From an uncultured Acetobacteraceae bacterium (lineage in GTDB: Bacteria; Pseudomonadota; Alphaproteobacteria; Acetobacterales; Acetobacteraceae), in the NCBI GenBank assembly GCA_903918195.1, contig CAIXDS010000408.1:1-59054 (forward strand): a DNA stretch of 59,054 bases, written 5' to 3'. Within the stretch, counting starts at the first letter, position 1, and each line of letters begins with the position of its first letter. The position numbers and the translations under genes were made by a program. Below, piece after piece: positions 44,131 through 53,224 of this stretch. The notes under the pieces are model-generated. The model had not been told where the DNA came from. It ran no database searches and was given only the letters and a program-made list of their open reading frames with translations.

Positions 44131-45909
44131 CTAGAAGCGGACCAGCACCCCGGCGTAGACTGCATCCGCCTGCAGCTTGAATGCGTTGATGCCGTCGGGA
44201 TGCAACGTAAACCGCCGCACCGCTTCCAGATCGAGTTCGAAGGCCCGCGTGAGCGAAATGCGCGCGCCGAAGCCCATGGACCGCAGGGCGTTGTTCGGGT
44301 CGGTCTTCTGGTTCTGCCAGACCTCGCCCCAATCGTAGAAAAGATAGTACTGAGTCCCGATGTCGATCTGGTGCCCGAACATCGTCACGTCGGTACCGGT
44401 GGTCAGCCGCAGTTCGCCGGTCAGGGCCAACCCGCTGTCGCCGCTGACCTCGCCGACATAGAAGCCACGGGTGTAACGGTTGCCGCCGAGGAAGAACTCC
44501 TCGGCCGGCGGCAGCACCGAGCCGCTGCCCTGCCCCGTGGCCAATCCGAACAGCGATACCGAGGCGCCGGACCAGGGCGTGAACAAGGTCTGGTCGCGGG
44601 TAACCTCGGCGGTGACCTTGGTGAAATTGAGCTGTTCGCCCGCCCGTGCCGGGTTCGCCGTGTCGAAGCTGGCGCCCAGCCCCGACAAGCCTTGCGAGAC
44701 CCGGACCGTCACCCCGTTCACCGCCGGACGGGTATCCCCCGCCCACAAATCCTGCCGCGCATAATCGACGCCGGCCCGCAGCACGCGCAGCGAATCCTTG
44801 CTGGTTTGGCTATTCAAGCCACCGGACGGCGTCGAGGCGGTGATGAGCGAGTCCAGCAAATCGAAGTTGCCGACCAGGTTGAGGGTCTGCTGGCGGGCGC
44901 GGATCAGCGGATAGCTCACCTGCAGGCCGGCGACCGTGGTGTCGCCGTTATAGCCATTATTGCGCAGGAAGCCGGAGGGCGTGGTATTGCCCGCGCCGGC
45001 GTACACCCGCACTTTCAGGCCGGAGGAACCGGCGAACACCTCGGTCGAAGCCTGGCCGAAAATCTGGGTGTTGTTGAACCCATAGAACAGGTTGACTTCC
45101 GTCCGCTCGCCAAGGCTGGTGAAGCTGTTGAAATCGACCGTGGCCAGCGCCTCCACGGGGCCGGTGAGCTTGTAGGCACGGTTGTCGCCGGCCAGCAGGC
45201 CGGAGATCGGCGTGCGTTTCACGGTCGCAACCAGGGTGAGCGCACCGGGTTCGCTGTCGGACGGCTGCAGCACAGCCTGCAGCGCGACCCCTGGTACGTC
45301 CTGCGCCAGCAACAGCCAGCGCTCCAGCGAGTCGACGTTGATCGGACGACTTTCAGTCAGGCGCTGCAGGAAGCGCAACACCTGGGTGCCAGCCGGACCG
45401 ATATCGCCCTCCAGCTTGACCTCGGCGATGCGGCCTTCGAACACCACGAAGTGCAGCGTGCCGTCCGGGCTGCGGGTCGCCTGCACGCTGACCAGCGGAT
45501 AGCCGCCGTCGCGGTATTTGCGCACCAGTGCCAGCCGGCTCTCTTCGATCTGCTTCAACGGAATGGCCGGCCCGACCAGCCCGGCCACCAGCGCATCGGT
45601 CTCGGCCGACGGATAGACGCTCACCCCCTCGACGCTCACGCTGCCGACCGCGACTGGCTGTTCCGGCGCCGTGTTGATGAGCGGACCCGCGGGCAGTCCC
45701 TGCAGACCCGGCCCGACGAGCGGCATCTTGGGCGGTTCCAGGCGCGGAATCGGTGAAACCTGGAGCGATCCGGGTGCCGGAGGAGATTGCGCGAGCGCGG
45801 GGACGCAGAGCGGGAACAACAGGGCGAATAGGCCTAGGACGTGCCAGTTCTGAGCCTCGCAGGCCTGGCGCAGCGGCGCCTTGTGATTATCCAGCACGTT
45901 CCGCCTCAT
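44131..45909 (-). CDS. Two-partner-secretion transporter TpsB (ShlB/FhaC/HecB family)
   Basis: TpsB is the outer-membrane barrel that exports TpsA. The 592-residue protein has a long N-terminus with a hydrophobic signal segment (VLGLFALLFPLCVPALAQ), a linker, then POTRA domains (about 85-240: GSVSVEGVSVYPSAETD and ...YRDGGYPLVSVQATR). A 16-strand barrel region ends YAGVLVRF. The loop-6 region reads FFLGGNRYTRGFYVGEVSGDSG, matching the VRGY/F family motif. It is the first gene of the minus-strand operon with tpsA, the CHAT gene and the kinase gene. Its 5' side faces a 672-base AT-richer region shared with the divergent operon. Confidence 0.9.
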   Translation of the reverse strand: MRRNVLDNHKAPLRQACEAQNWHVLGLFALLFPLCVPALAQSPPAPGSLQVSPIPRLEPPKMPLVGPGLQGLPAGPLINTAPEQPVAVGSVSVEGVSVYPSAETDALVAGLVGPAIPLKQIEESRLALVRKYRDGGYPLVSVQATRSPDGTLHFVVFEGRIAEVKLEGDIGPAGTQVLRFLQRLTESRPINVDSLERWLLLAQDVPGVALQAVLQPSDSEPGALTLVATVKRTPISGLLAGDNRAYKLTGPVEALATVDFNSFTSLGERTEVNLFYGFNNTQIFGQASTEVFAGSSGLKVRVYAGAGNTTPSGFLRNNGYNGDTTVAGLQVSYPLIRARQQTLNLVGNFDLLDSLITASTPSGGLNSQTSKDSLRVLRAGVDYARQDLWAGDTRPAVNGVTVRVSQGLSGLGASFDTANPARAGEQLNFTKVTAEVTRDQTLFTPWSGASVSLFGLATGQGSGSVLPPAEEFFLGGNRYTRGFYVGEVSGDSGLALTGELRLTTGTDVTMFGHQIDIGTQYYLFYDWGEVWQNQKTDPNNALRSMGFGARISLTRAFELDLEAVRRFTLHPDGINAFKLQADAVYAGVLVRF

Positions 45910-46581
45910 ATTTCACGAACGATTCCGGTGCAATCTTAACCTTTCATCTGGGTACCGAGATTCCGCCGATGACGCAACCTTTGGATATAGCAACCTTCCG
46001 CCGGCGCTTCCGTTCTTCATTATGACGTCGAAAAAAGCTAGTTGTGGGCTGGATTCCATCGCGCATCCGGCAAACGCACCTGCACAGTTTTTTAAGATTT
46101 CGTTCCGATTTACGATTCTCGTATTGGTCAGAAATATTTTTTTCAGCAGATCGTATTGATATCTTAATATACCTATATTGAAACAAGCGGCGGCGGCACG
46201 AAATAAATCGGAGTCAAAGTTACAACAAATTGAATCCATTGGCATTCTGGCCGGGCGGCAATGCACCGCAGTGCATACGTTGGTGTGCCGCGAGGCGGGC
46301 ACCGGTTCGTCGGGCGCCGGCGACGCCTGGCCTGCAACTCGCGCAGAAACTGCGGTCGATTAACGCACCCAAAGATCGATTGCCACACGACATCGTTGCA
46401 TGTTATCCGGGTTCGATACGCCGTACTAGCAATTGGGAAGGCTCGCGTGACCTACGATTCCAGAGCACAGTTCGAGGGTGAAGTGAATTTCTCCCGTGGA
46501 GTTGTGTCGCCGTGATCCGCGCCCCGGCGCTGCAACCGGCAAGGTCTCAGCAGACCTCGCCACCGCCCAGGAGCTGTTTCG
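45910..46581. promoter_or_regulatory. Divergent control region between the tpsB and barrel/CHAT operons
   Basis: This 672-base region has no convincing gene. Bases 46080-46190 are strongly AT-rich for this genome, with runs such as GTTTTTTAAG and ATATTTTTTTC and a stretch near TTGATATCTTAATATACC, all suitable for promoters or nucleoid-protein binding. ATGCAC-CGCA-GTGCAT (46261-46276) is a perfect 6-bp dyad. The downstream barrel gene has AGGAG eight bases before its ATG. I infer that both operons are controlled from here. Confidence 0.45.
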
Positions 46582-47820
46582 ATGAGATGCCGTCTGCACG
46601 TGGTCGCTGCAACAATCACCACGCTTGTTCTGGTGAACGATGCCAAGGCGACCGACCTTTACACTGTCAACGTGAGCGTCACTGCACCAACCCAGAGCGG
46701 TGGCACTTCCGGATTCAATAACATTTCGGATGCAATCAGCCAACTGCAATCCCAGAACCTTTCATCCCTGGCAAGCACCTACAGTGACACCTCCGCAGCT
46801 TCAGCAGTAATGAACCTGCGCGGCGTGACGGCGGTTGCCACCTTCCCGCTCAACTCGACCGTGCTGAACTTCACCGTCCCAGGCGCCGGCATCAATATAA
46901 ATTTCGCGGGCGCAACTCGCAACCAAAGCGAGAATATGCTCAAGGATTGGTTGTTACAAAATCAGGGCGGATTGACGACACAGTTGCTCCAGTATATGGC
47001 TGGACATTCGCCCGTTGATCCGGTCGCCGGCAACCCGAACAGCTTACAGAATACGATGGCCCGTGATGATTTTGTCATTGGTACCGGCATCGGATTGACG
47101 GCGCCCGGACTCCCATCTGGCGGACTTAAAGGGCAGCCCAACCTGTTCACTCTCGGCGGCGAAGTCGGCTATGTGAACTCAGGGGGCTATTCCAGCGAAG
47201 TCATTACGTTACCCATTCGCTACACCATACCCTTCTCTGACGAACGGTATGCCGTCACTATCGATATGCCGCTGACATATGTGAATACGCAGGGTGCGTC
47301 CACCGGATACGGCTCGTTCGGAACGTCGCTGCGGATCCCGGTGCTGGAGAACTGGTATCTCACCCCGGCCGTTCGGGCCGGCGCCGTCGCTTCGCTCGAC
47401 GTTGGGGCGGCAGCGGTGGAGTATGCGGGGTCACTTGCCAGCCGCTACGACATCTTTTTCGACGACTTGCAGCTGACGATAGGTAATGCCATCTCCCTGG
47501 TGAAGGTTGGCGGGGTCTCGGCTGCAAAGGTCACCGTGAACTACGACATGTTCAATCAGCTTTATACCAACGGTCTCCAGCTTGAAGGATCGCTGCCGTT
47601 TACCCTGTTCGGCAGTCCAACCAGCTGGCAGGCCTATGTCGCGGATACCTTTGTCGGCGGCAATCAGGTCTATGTGGAACACTACGACGAATTCGGCTTC
47701 ACCATCGGCTCGCGGCAAAGCCCCAACACGCAGGTGTGGGACTCACTGCGCCTCGGCACGGGTTTCGCGGTCGGGGCGCATTACAGTTCCTACAAGCTCG
47801 CCTTGACGTATCGCTTCTAG
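46582..47820 (+). CDS. Predicted outer-membrane beta-barrel protein of unknown function
   Basis: The 412-residue protein has a short signal-like N-terminus (VVAATITTLVLVNDAKA) and a Ser/Thr/Asn-rich first third. A barrel-like second part follows, with many alternating strands (VITLPIRYTIPF, YAVTIDMPLTYV and ...LRIPVLENWYLTPAVRAGA). The C-terminal YKLALTYRF ends in the aromatic residue recognised by the BAM complex. I do not recognise a family. Its codon use is less GC-rich than neighbouring genes. It lies 11 bases upstream of the second CHAT gene and is probably co-transcribed with it. Confidence 0.6.
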   Translation: MRCRLHVVAATITTLVLVNDAKATDLYTVNVSVTAPTQSGGTSGFNNISDAISQLQSQNLSSLASTYSDTSAASAVMNLRGVTAVATFPLNSTVLNFTVPGAGININFAGATRNQSENMLKDWLLQNQGGLTTQLLQYMAGHSPVDPVAGNPNSLQNTMARDDFVIGTGIGLTAPGLPSGGLKGQPNLFTLGGEVGYVNSGGYSSEVITLPIRYTIPFSDERYAVTIDMPLTYVNTQGASTGYGSFGTSLRIPVLENWYLTPAVRAGAVASLDVGAAAVEYAGSLASRYDIFFDDLQLTIGNAISLVKVGGVSAAKVTVNYDMFNQLYTNGLQLEGSLPFTLFGSPTSWQAYVADTFVGGNQVYVEHYDEFGFTIGSRQSPNTQVWDSLRLGTGFAVGAHYSSYKLALTYRF

Positions 47821-47831
47821 GCGGCCGATGG

Positions 47832-50282
47832 ATGTCTGAGTCTGTGCCCGTGGCTGGCAATGACGTGCGCTCGCGGGGCGGACCGGTCTGGGGTTTGCCG
47901 CCAGGCCCGGCTTTCCGGCGCGGCTTGGCCTATCTGCGAAGGTCCGGTCTGGCGGTTGGCCTGATAGCGCTGGCGCTGTTGCCGTGCGGATGCGGTGCGC
48001 CCAATCAACTGCTCGCGCGGACGGCGCTGCCGGCGAACGACCGCGCAGATCTCGACGCCGGCAACCTCGCTGCCTTCCGCGACCGCTACGAGCAGGTTCC
48101 GCCGGACAAACTGCCGCTGCACGAACTGGCGCTGCTTTGCGACGTCCTGCTGAAATATCAGGACCTCGGCGGCGCGCTCGACTGCATCGACCAGATCGAT
48201 CAACGCGCCACCGTGGATCCGGCGGTACGCGCCTCGGACATTGGACGCGCGGTTCCGGGCAAGAAGGCAGTGCTGGCCCTGGCGATCGGACGGCCCGAAC
48301 AGGCCGAACAACTGAGCACCGGCCTGACAACGCCCGGCGGGCGCTACGTCCATGCTTTGGCCGCCCTGCGCGCTGGCCGCTCCGATGAGGCCCGCGCCAC
48401 CGCGGACCAACTGCGCCGGGGATTCGAGCCCGGTCCGGTGTTCGATGCCGCCTCGCTGTACGCTGCGCTCGGGAATTTTCCCGCAGCACTCGCCGTCCTG
48501 GAGAACCCGGCCTATCCGCGTCTTCTGCGCGACTACGGGCTGAGCGGCCATGCCGACGTGTTTGGCAACACGATCGGCACCGCCGTGTTCCGTCTTGATC
48601 CGTTCGATGAATTCGATTTCGGCGTGTTCGGCAAAGCAACCCTGGCGCCTGCCGCGAATCCGTACGTCGAGTATCTGGCGGCACTGTCGTACTTGCGCAC
48701 TGGTAACGTCCAGGAGGCGGCGCGCAGGTACGACACGTTGCTCGCTTTCCGTTTCATCGATGCCTACCGCGACGTCAAATGGCGCGCGCTCACAGACCGT
48801 GCAGAGCTTGCCGGTCGGGCGGGGGACTTTCAAACCGCCGAGCGCCTGCTGCGCGAGGCGGTCGAGGTCATCGAGTCGGTTCGCGGCTCGATTGGCGCCG
48901 AAGCGGCGCGCATCGCTGTGGCGGGGGACAAGGAGCTGCCCTATCGCCGGCTGATCGATCTGCTGGTGCGGCGCGGTGCGACGAACGAGGCATTACTCTA
49001 CACGGTGCGCGCCCAGAGCCACACTCTGGTCGAACTGCTGGCCACCCGGACCCGGTTCGGGCCACCCACGCCGGCGGCACAGGCGGCCAACCAGTTGCTT
49101 GCTGCATTCGACCGTGCCATTGGCGAGGCGCAACTCGCCGTCCCAGCCAATTCCGACGCGGCTCGGGTACGGCTGCGGGCGGCGCGTCGCCAGCTGGTGA
49201 ACGACGCGCCGGACGTTGCGGACCTGGTAACCGTCGAGCCGCCGGATCTGGCACAGCTGCAACGCAGCATTGGCCCCGGTCAGGTCGACCTGGTGTTTTT
49301 CCAGGGCGAACGTCAGTGGCAGGTATTCACGCTCACGCCGAATCGGCTTTCGGTGCACACGTTGGCGAACGATGACGTGGTGGGTCCTGCGACGGCGCTG
49401 TTGAAAGTCCTCAGCACCAACCAGGACAGGCGAAGCCCGACACAAAGCGCATCGGGCGGGACCAACCAGGATTGGCAAGGGCCGGCCGCGGCGTTGTACC
49501 GCTCCGCACTGGGACCGGCCCTGGAGGGCGTCGACGCGACGTCGCTGGTTATCGTTCCCGGGGGCGTATTGCACCATGTGCCCTTTGCCGCCGTCGGTGA
49601 GGATGGCCGGTTCCTGGTCGATCGCTACGCCATCCGGGTCGTGCCGAACCTGCAGCTCTTGACCCGGCCGGCAACGCGGCGGGCGAGCACGCGGCCACTG
49701 GTGATCGGAGCGCCGCTGTACGGCGACCCGAAATATACGCTGCCCGCCGCGGCGGAGGAGGCGCAGGCTGTGGCGCAGCTCCTGCCAGGGTCGACGCTGC
49801 TCATGGAGCCGCAGGCGACAGTTGCCCGCGTGATTGAGTTGGCCGCCAGCCACGATATGATCCATTTCGCCGGGCACGCCCTGTACGACCCTGAACAGCC
49901 GCTGCAATCGGGTCTGGCGCTGGTCTCAGCCGAGGGAAAGCTGGACATGCTCACGGCGGCGCGGCTTTACGATATGCAGACTCCGGCCTCACTGGCGTTC
50001 CTGAGCGCGTGCGAAACGGGCCTCGGCGAGATCTCCGGCGGGCAGGACGTGATCGGTTTGCAGCGGGGATTCTTCTTCGCCGGTGTGCAGACCGTAATCG
50101 GCAGCCTGTGGCCGGTGGCCGATGATGCGACCAAGATGCTCGCGATCGAATTCTATCGAGTCTGGATGCGCGGGGAATCGCCGTCACGGGCTCTTCAGTC
50201 AGCGCAGATTACGACGCGGCGGCAGTTTCCGCATCCTTCGGACTGGTCGGCTTTCTACGTCGCAAGCGTGGGAACCGAATGA
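47832..50282 (+). CDS. Second CHAT-domain (caspase-like) envelope protein
   Basis: The 816-residue protein starts at ATG 47832 and has an N-terminal hydrophobic segment ending LALLPCGCGAPN, a possible but non-canonical lipobox (G before the second Cys). A TPR-like helical middle is followed by a CHAT domain with intact catalytic pair HFAGHA (His682) and FLSACETG (Cys727), then GLQRGFFFAGVQTVIGSLWPV. It is shorter than the CHAT protein of the opposite operon but has the same order of parts. Its operon partner is a barrel protein. Two exported CHAT proteins back to back, each with an outer-membrane partner, suggests a shared job at the cell surface. Confidence 0.85.
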   Translation: MSESVPVAGNDVRSRGGPVWGLPPGPAFRRGLAYLRRSGLAVGLIALALLPCGCGAPNQLLARTALPANDRADLDAGNLAAFRDRYEQVPPDKLPLHELALLCDVLLKYQDLGGALDCIDQIDQRATVDPAVRASDIGRAVPGKKAVLALAIGRPEQAEQLSTGLTTPGGRYVHALAALRAGRSDEARATADQLRRGFEPGPVFDAASLYAALGNFPAALAVLENPAYPRLLRDYGLSGHADVFGNTIGTAVFRLDPFDEFDFGVFGKATLAPAANPYVEYLAALSYLRTGNVQEAARRYDTLLAFRFIDAYRDVKWRALTDRAELAGRAGDFQTAERLLREAVEVIESVRGSIGAEAARIAVAGDKELPYRRLIDLLVRRGATNEALLYTVRAQSHTLVELLATRTRFGPPTPAAQAANQLLAAFDRAIGEAQLAVPANSDAARVRLRAARRQLVNDAPDVADLVTVEPPDLAQLQRSIGPGQVDLVFFQGERQWQVFTLTPNRLSVHTLANDDVVGPATALLKVLSTNQDRRSPTQSASGGTNQDWQGPAAALYRSALGPALEGVDATSLVIVPGGVLHHVPFAAVGEDGRFLVDRYAIRVVPNLQLLTRPATRRASTRPLVIGAPLYGDPKYTLPAAAEEAQAVAQLLPGSTLLMEPQATVARVIELAASHDMIHFAGHALYDPEQPLQSGLALVSAEGKLDMLTAARLYDMQTPASLAFLSACETGLGEISGGQDVIGLQRGFFFAGVQTVIGSLWPVADDATKMLAIEFYRVWMRGESPSRALQSAQITTRRQFPHPSDWSAFYVASVGTE

Positions 50283-50527
50283 ACGAGGCGTAGCACTGGC
50301 GGCATGCCTGACCGAACCACGTATTTAGCTGGCGCCCTGCTATTCAGTTGCCGAAAACGGTAGAATCTCCGGACGGTCGAAAACGCCGATGCGCGCACGA
50401 CAGACCGCGGCGGCGGACGGCTTTGCATCCCGATTTCCTGGAGTTCACCCGCGCAAGGCGCCCGATCTCCGGCAGGTGTTGGCGGATATGCACGACCATC
50501 CGGCCTTGGCAGCCGCCGGGACCTCAT

Positions 50528-51856
50528 TTACTCCGCCGCCCGCACCCGCGTCGGCACCCGCTCCAGTTCCCGGTCGTGCCCCAGCAGCAGCACGATCACC
50601 AACGCCACGATCGCCACCCCCGAGATCATCAGCAGCCCGCCGGAAAAGCTGCCGCTCAGGTCTTTGGCTATCCCCATGATGGACGGCCCGGCGAACCCCG
50701 CCAGATTGCCCACCGAGTTGATCACCGCGATCCCCGCCGCTGCCGACGTGCCCGACAGCACCGCCGTCGGCAGCGTCCAGAACACCGGCAGCACCGCGAA
50801 CACCCCGCATGAGCCGATCGTGAACGCCACCATCGTCAGCACCGGGTCGTGGGTCAGCGTCGAGGCGGCAATGCCGATCGCCGCCACCAGCAGCGCCATC
50901 GCCGCGTAACCGGTGCGGTCGCCGGTCCGGTCGCACCGGTGCCCGTACCAGACCATCACCACCGCCGCCACGACATAGGGAATCGCCACCACCCAGCCGG
51001 TCATGGCGTTGCTCAGACCGAATGCCTTGACGATTTGCGGCAGCCAGAAACCAACGCCGTACAGCCCCGCCACCGCACCAAAATAAACCAGCGACAACGC
51101 CCAGACACGGCCATGCGTTATGGCCTGCCACACCGTCAGGTCATGCACGGCCTCGCGTTGCGCCCGCTCCGCCCGCAGCCGCCCGTCGAGCCAGCTGCGC
51201 TCGTTGGCGGTAAGCCATGTCGCATCGGCGGGGCGGTCGGTGAGATAGAAATAGGTCACCGCACCGAGCGCCAGCGCGGGCGCCGCCTCCAGGATGAACA
51301 GCCACTGCCAGCCGGCCAGCCCGGCCACCCCGTGCATGCCGAGGATCTGGCCGGAAATGGGCGAGCCGATCGCCGAGGATATTGGAATCGCCGCCATGAA
51401 CTGGCCGATGATCCGTGCCCGGTAAACCGAGGGGAACCACAGCGTCAGGAAGAAGATGATGCCCGGAAAGAACCCCGCTTCCGCCAGTCCGAGCAACACG
51501 CGCAGCCCGTAGAACGTGACCTCGTTGCCCAGCCCGGTGACCTGCCCGATCTGCGGAATGAAGGCCATCAGCCCGGAGATGAGGCCCCAGGTGATCATGA
51601 TCCGGGCGATCCACTTGCGCGCCCCGAACCGGTCCAGGAACAGGTTGGACGGCACCTCGAACAGGAAATACGCCAGGAAAAAGATGCCCGAGCCGAAGCC
51701 GAACATGGTCGCGGTCAGTCCGAGATCCTTGTTCATGGTGATCGCGGCGAAGCCCACGTTCACCCGATCGAGGTAGGCCACAAAGTAGCAGATGATCAGG
51801 AAGGGGATCAGCCGGGCCGACACTTTTGCGATTGTGCGCTGTTCGAGTTGCTCCAT
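50528..51856 (-). CDS. MFS transporter, anion:cation symporter (ACS) type
   Basis: The 442-residue protein has 12 membrane helices and ACS-family motifs: FLIICYFVAYLDRVNVGFAA at the N-terminus, FLFEVPSNLFLDRFGARKW (family motif A) and GLAEAGFFPGIIFFLTLWFP. ACS members import organic acids such as tartrate, phthalate or glucarate derivatives with protons. The substrate cannot be read from the sequence. The ATG at 51856 is preceded by GAGGGAA. It stands alone, convergent with the CHAT gene across 245 bases and divergent from the DUF805 gene. Confidence 0.88.
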   Translation of the reverse strand: MEQLEQRTIAKVSARLIPFLIICYFVAYLDRVNVGFAAITMNKDLGLTATMFGFGSGIFFLAYFLFEVPSNLFLDRFGARKWIARIMITWGLISGLMAFIPQIGQVTGLGNEVTFYGLRVLLGLAEAGFFPGIIFFLTLWFPSVYRARIIGQFMAAIPISSAIGSPISGQILGMHGVAGLAGWQWLFILEAAPALALGAVTYFYLTDRPADATWLTANERSWLDGRLRAERAQREAVHDLTVWQAITHGRVWALSLVYFGAVAGLYGVGFWLPQIVKAFGLSNAMTGWVVAIPYVVAAVVMVWYGHRCDRTGDRTGYAAMALLVAAIGIAASTLTHDPVLTMVAFTIGSCGVFAVLPVFWTLPTAVLSGTSAAAGIAVINSVGNLAGFAGPSIMGIAKDLSGSFSGGLLMISGVAIVALVIVLLLGHDRELERVPTRVRAAE

Positions 51857-52122
51857 TGGGCATTCCCTCTGCACCCGCGCGGGCGGGCCTGGTTCTGGTT
51901 TGATCCACGTTCCAGCCTTTCCCCGCGCACCGCAATCCCCGAACCGGCCTGCCTCTGGTGGTGGGCGACAACGGGCGCAGCGACCATTGTCATTGCGCGG
52001 TTAATTTGGCACAGTTTGTAACGCGTCGGTGAAGGCATCCGGGAACCCCGGGGTTTGCGACGGGCAACGGCAGCCTTGACGCCGCCGTGAACAATCCTTG
52101 TCCGACCATCAGGAGCAGGTTT

Positions 52123-53214
52123 ATGTTGCCGATGCGAACCGACCGCCGCTCGGCGATCCCTTGGATTTTCCTCGGCAGCTGCGTGATCAGCGTGCTGTCG
52201 AGCCTGTTCTTTTATGCCTATTTCGGACGTGCAGCCGGTGTCGTCTTCCTGCAAGCCGGCCGCCTGTTCAGCAGCGTCCTGGGCGATGGCATCGGCGCCC
52301 TTTTGTTGCTGGCCATCCTGTTGCCGCTCCGATCGGCCGGGGCGGGACCGTTCTGGGCGTGCGGGATCGGCGCCGTGATCGTGCTGTGGCCGCCGCTGAG
52401 CGAGCCGTTCAGTGCGCTGCTCGCGCTTGTTGTCGGCAGCCCGGCGCCAACCCAGCCATCCTGGCCGGCCCTGGCGAGCCGGAGCTTGCAGGACTGGTTC
52501 TATTGCCTGTTGCACTTCCCCGATAACCTGGTGCTGGTGACGGGCAGCGCCCTGCTGCTGGCGGTTGTGGCCCGGCTTTCGCCGGTCCCGCCATCCGCCG
52601 GAACCGAGGGAGCACCCGGACCAGCCCCGGGGCAACGCACCAAGCTATCGATTCCAGCGATCCTGTTCTCGTTCAAAGGCCGTCTCAATCGGCGACCCTA
52701 TATCGTGGCGACGCTGGCGATCGGCATTCCGAACACGATCCTGCAGCACGTTGTTCCAACCGATGCTGGGTTGCTGCTGCAGATTTTGCTGTTCTGGCCG
52801 CTCCTGGCGCTCGGCACCAAGCGCGCCCATGACCGCGGGCACGGAACCACATGGGTCGTCTGTATGCTCGGACTTCCGGGCGTGTTCGGTATTCTGCTCG
52901 AGCTTGTCGTGGCGGCGCATGCGACCATCGGCGCGCCCGACCTGGCCACCGTGAATTTGATCGTTTTGTTCAATCTGCTGATCGCCCTGCCGGTACTCTG
53001 GGCGTCGGTTGAATTCTTCTTCCTGCGCGGCACGCGCGGTGCGAACCGCTACGGACCGGACCTTCTGGCGGTCGGACATGAGCGCAAAACCGTTTCCGCC
53101 GTCAGCGACGTGTCACGCCCAACCGCCGTGGTGACCAGCCCGCCCGCCACCTTCCCGCCTCAGGTTACGCCTGAGGCTGCGGCGCGCTTTCGGGCACGGT
53201 TCAGGCGGCGATAG
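52123..53214 (+). CDS. DUF805-domain membrane protein
   Basis: The 363-residue protein has an N-terminal half with several membrane helices (about 15-165) and a C-terminal DUF805 domain (about 185-325). The domain is recognised by FSFKGRLNRRPYIVATLAIG, the conserved KRAHDRGHGTTWV and the closing FFLRGTRGANRYGPDLL. DUF805 proteins sit in the inner membrane with unknown function. The ATG at 52123 has AGGAG seven bases upstream. A short Pro/Thr-rich cytoplasmic tail ends ARFRARFRRR. It converges on der with only ten bases between the stops. Confidence 0.8.
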   Translation: MLPMRTDRRSAIPWIFLGSCVISVLSSLFFYAYFGRAAGVVFLQAGRLFSSVLGDGIGALLLLAILLPLRSAGAGPFWACGIGAVIVLWPPLSEPFSALLALVVGSPAPTQPSWPALASRSLQDWFYCLLHFPDNLVLVTGSALLLAVVARLSPVPPSAGTEGAPGPAPGQRTKLSIPAILFSFKGRLNRRPYIVATLAIGIPNTILQHVVPTDAGLLLQILLFWPLLALGTKRAHDRGHGTTWVVCMLGLPGVFGILLELVVAAHATIGAPDLATVNLIVLFNLLIALPVLWASVEFFFLRGTRGANRYGPDLLAVGHERKTVSAVSDVSRPTAVVTSPPATFPPQVTPEAAARFRARFRRR

Positions 53215-53224
53215 GCCCGCCGGG

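Noticed and set aside
42607..45756. Plus-strand open frame of 1049 codons over tpsA and tpsB
   Set aside because: It is antisense to two clear genes, with His/Arg/Gln-rich shadow composition. The minus strand holds the real signal peptides and family motifs.
50389..50527. Short plus-strand frame with a protein-like stretch (LRQVLADMHDHPALAAAG)
   Set aside because: It has no start signal and runs into the antisense of the MFS gene; too short to call, at most a remnant.
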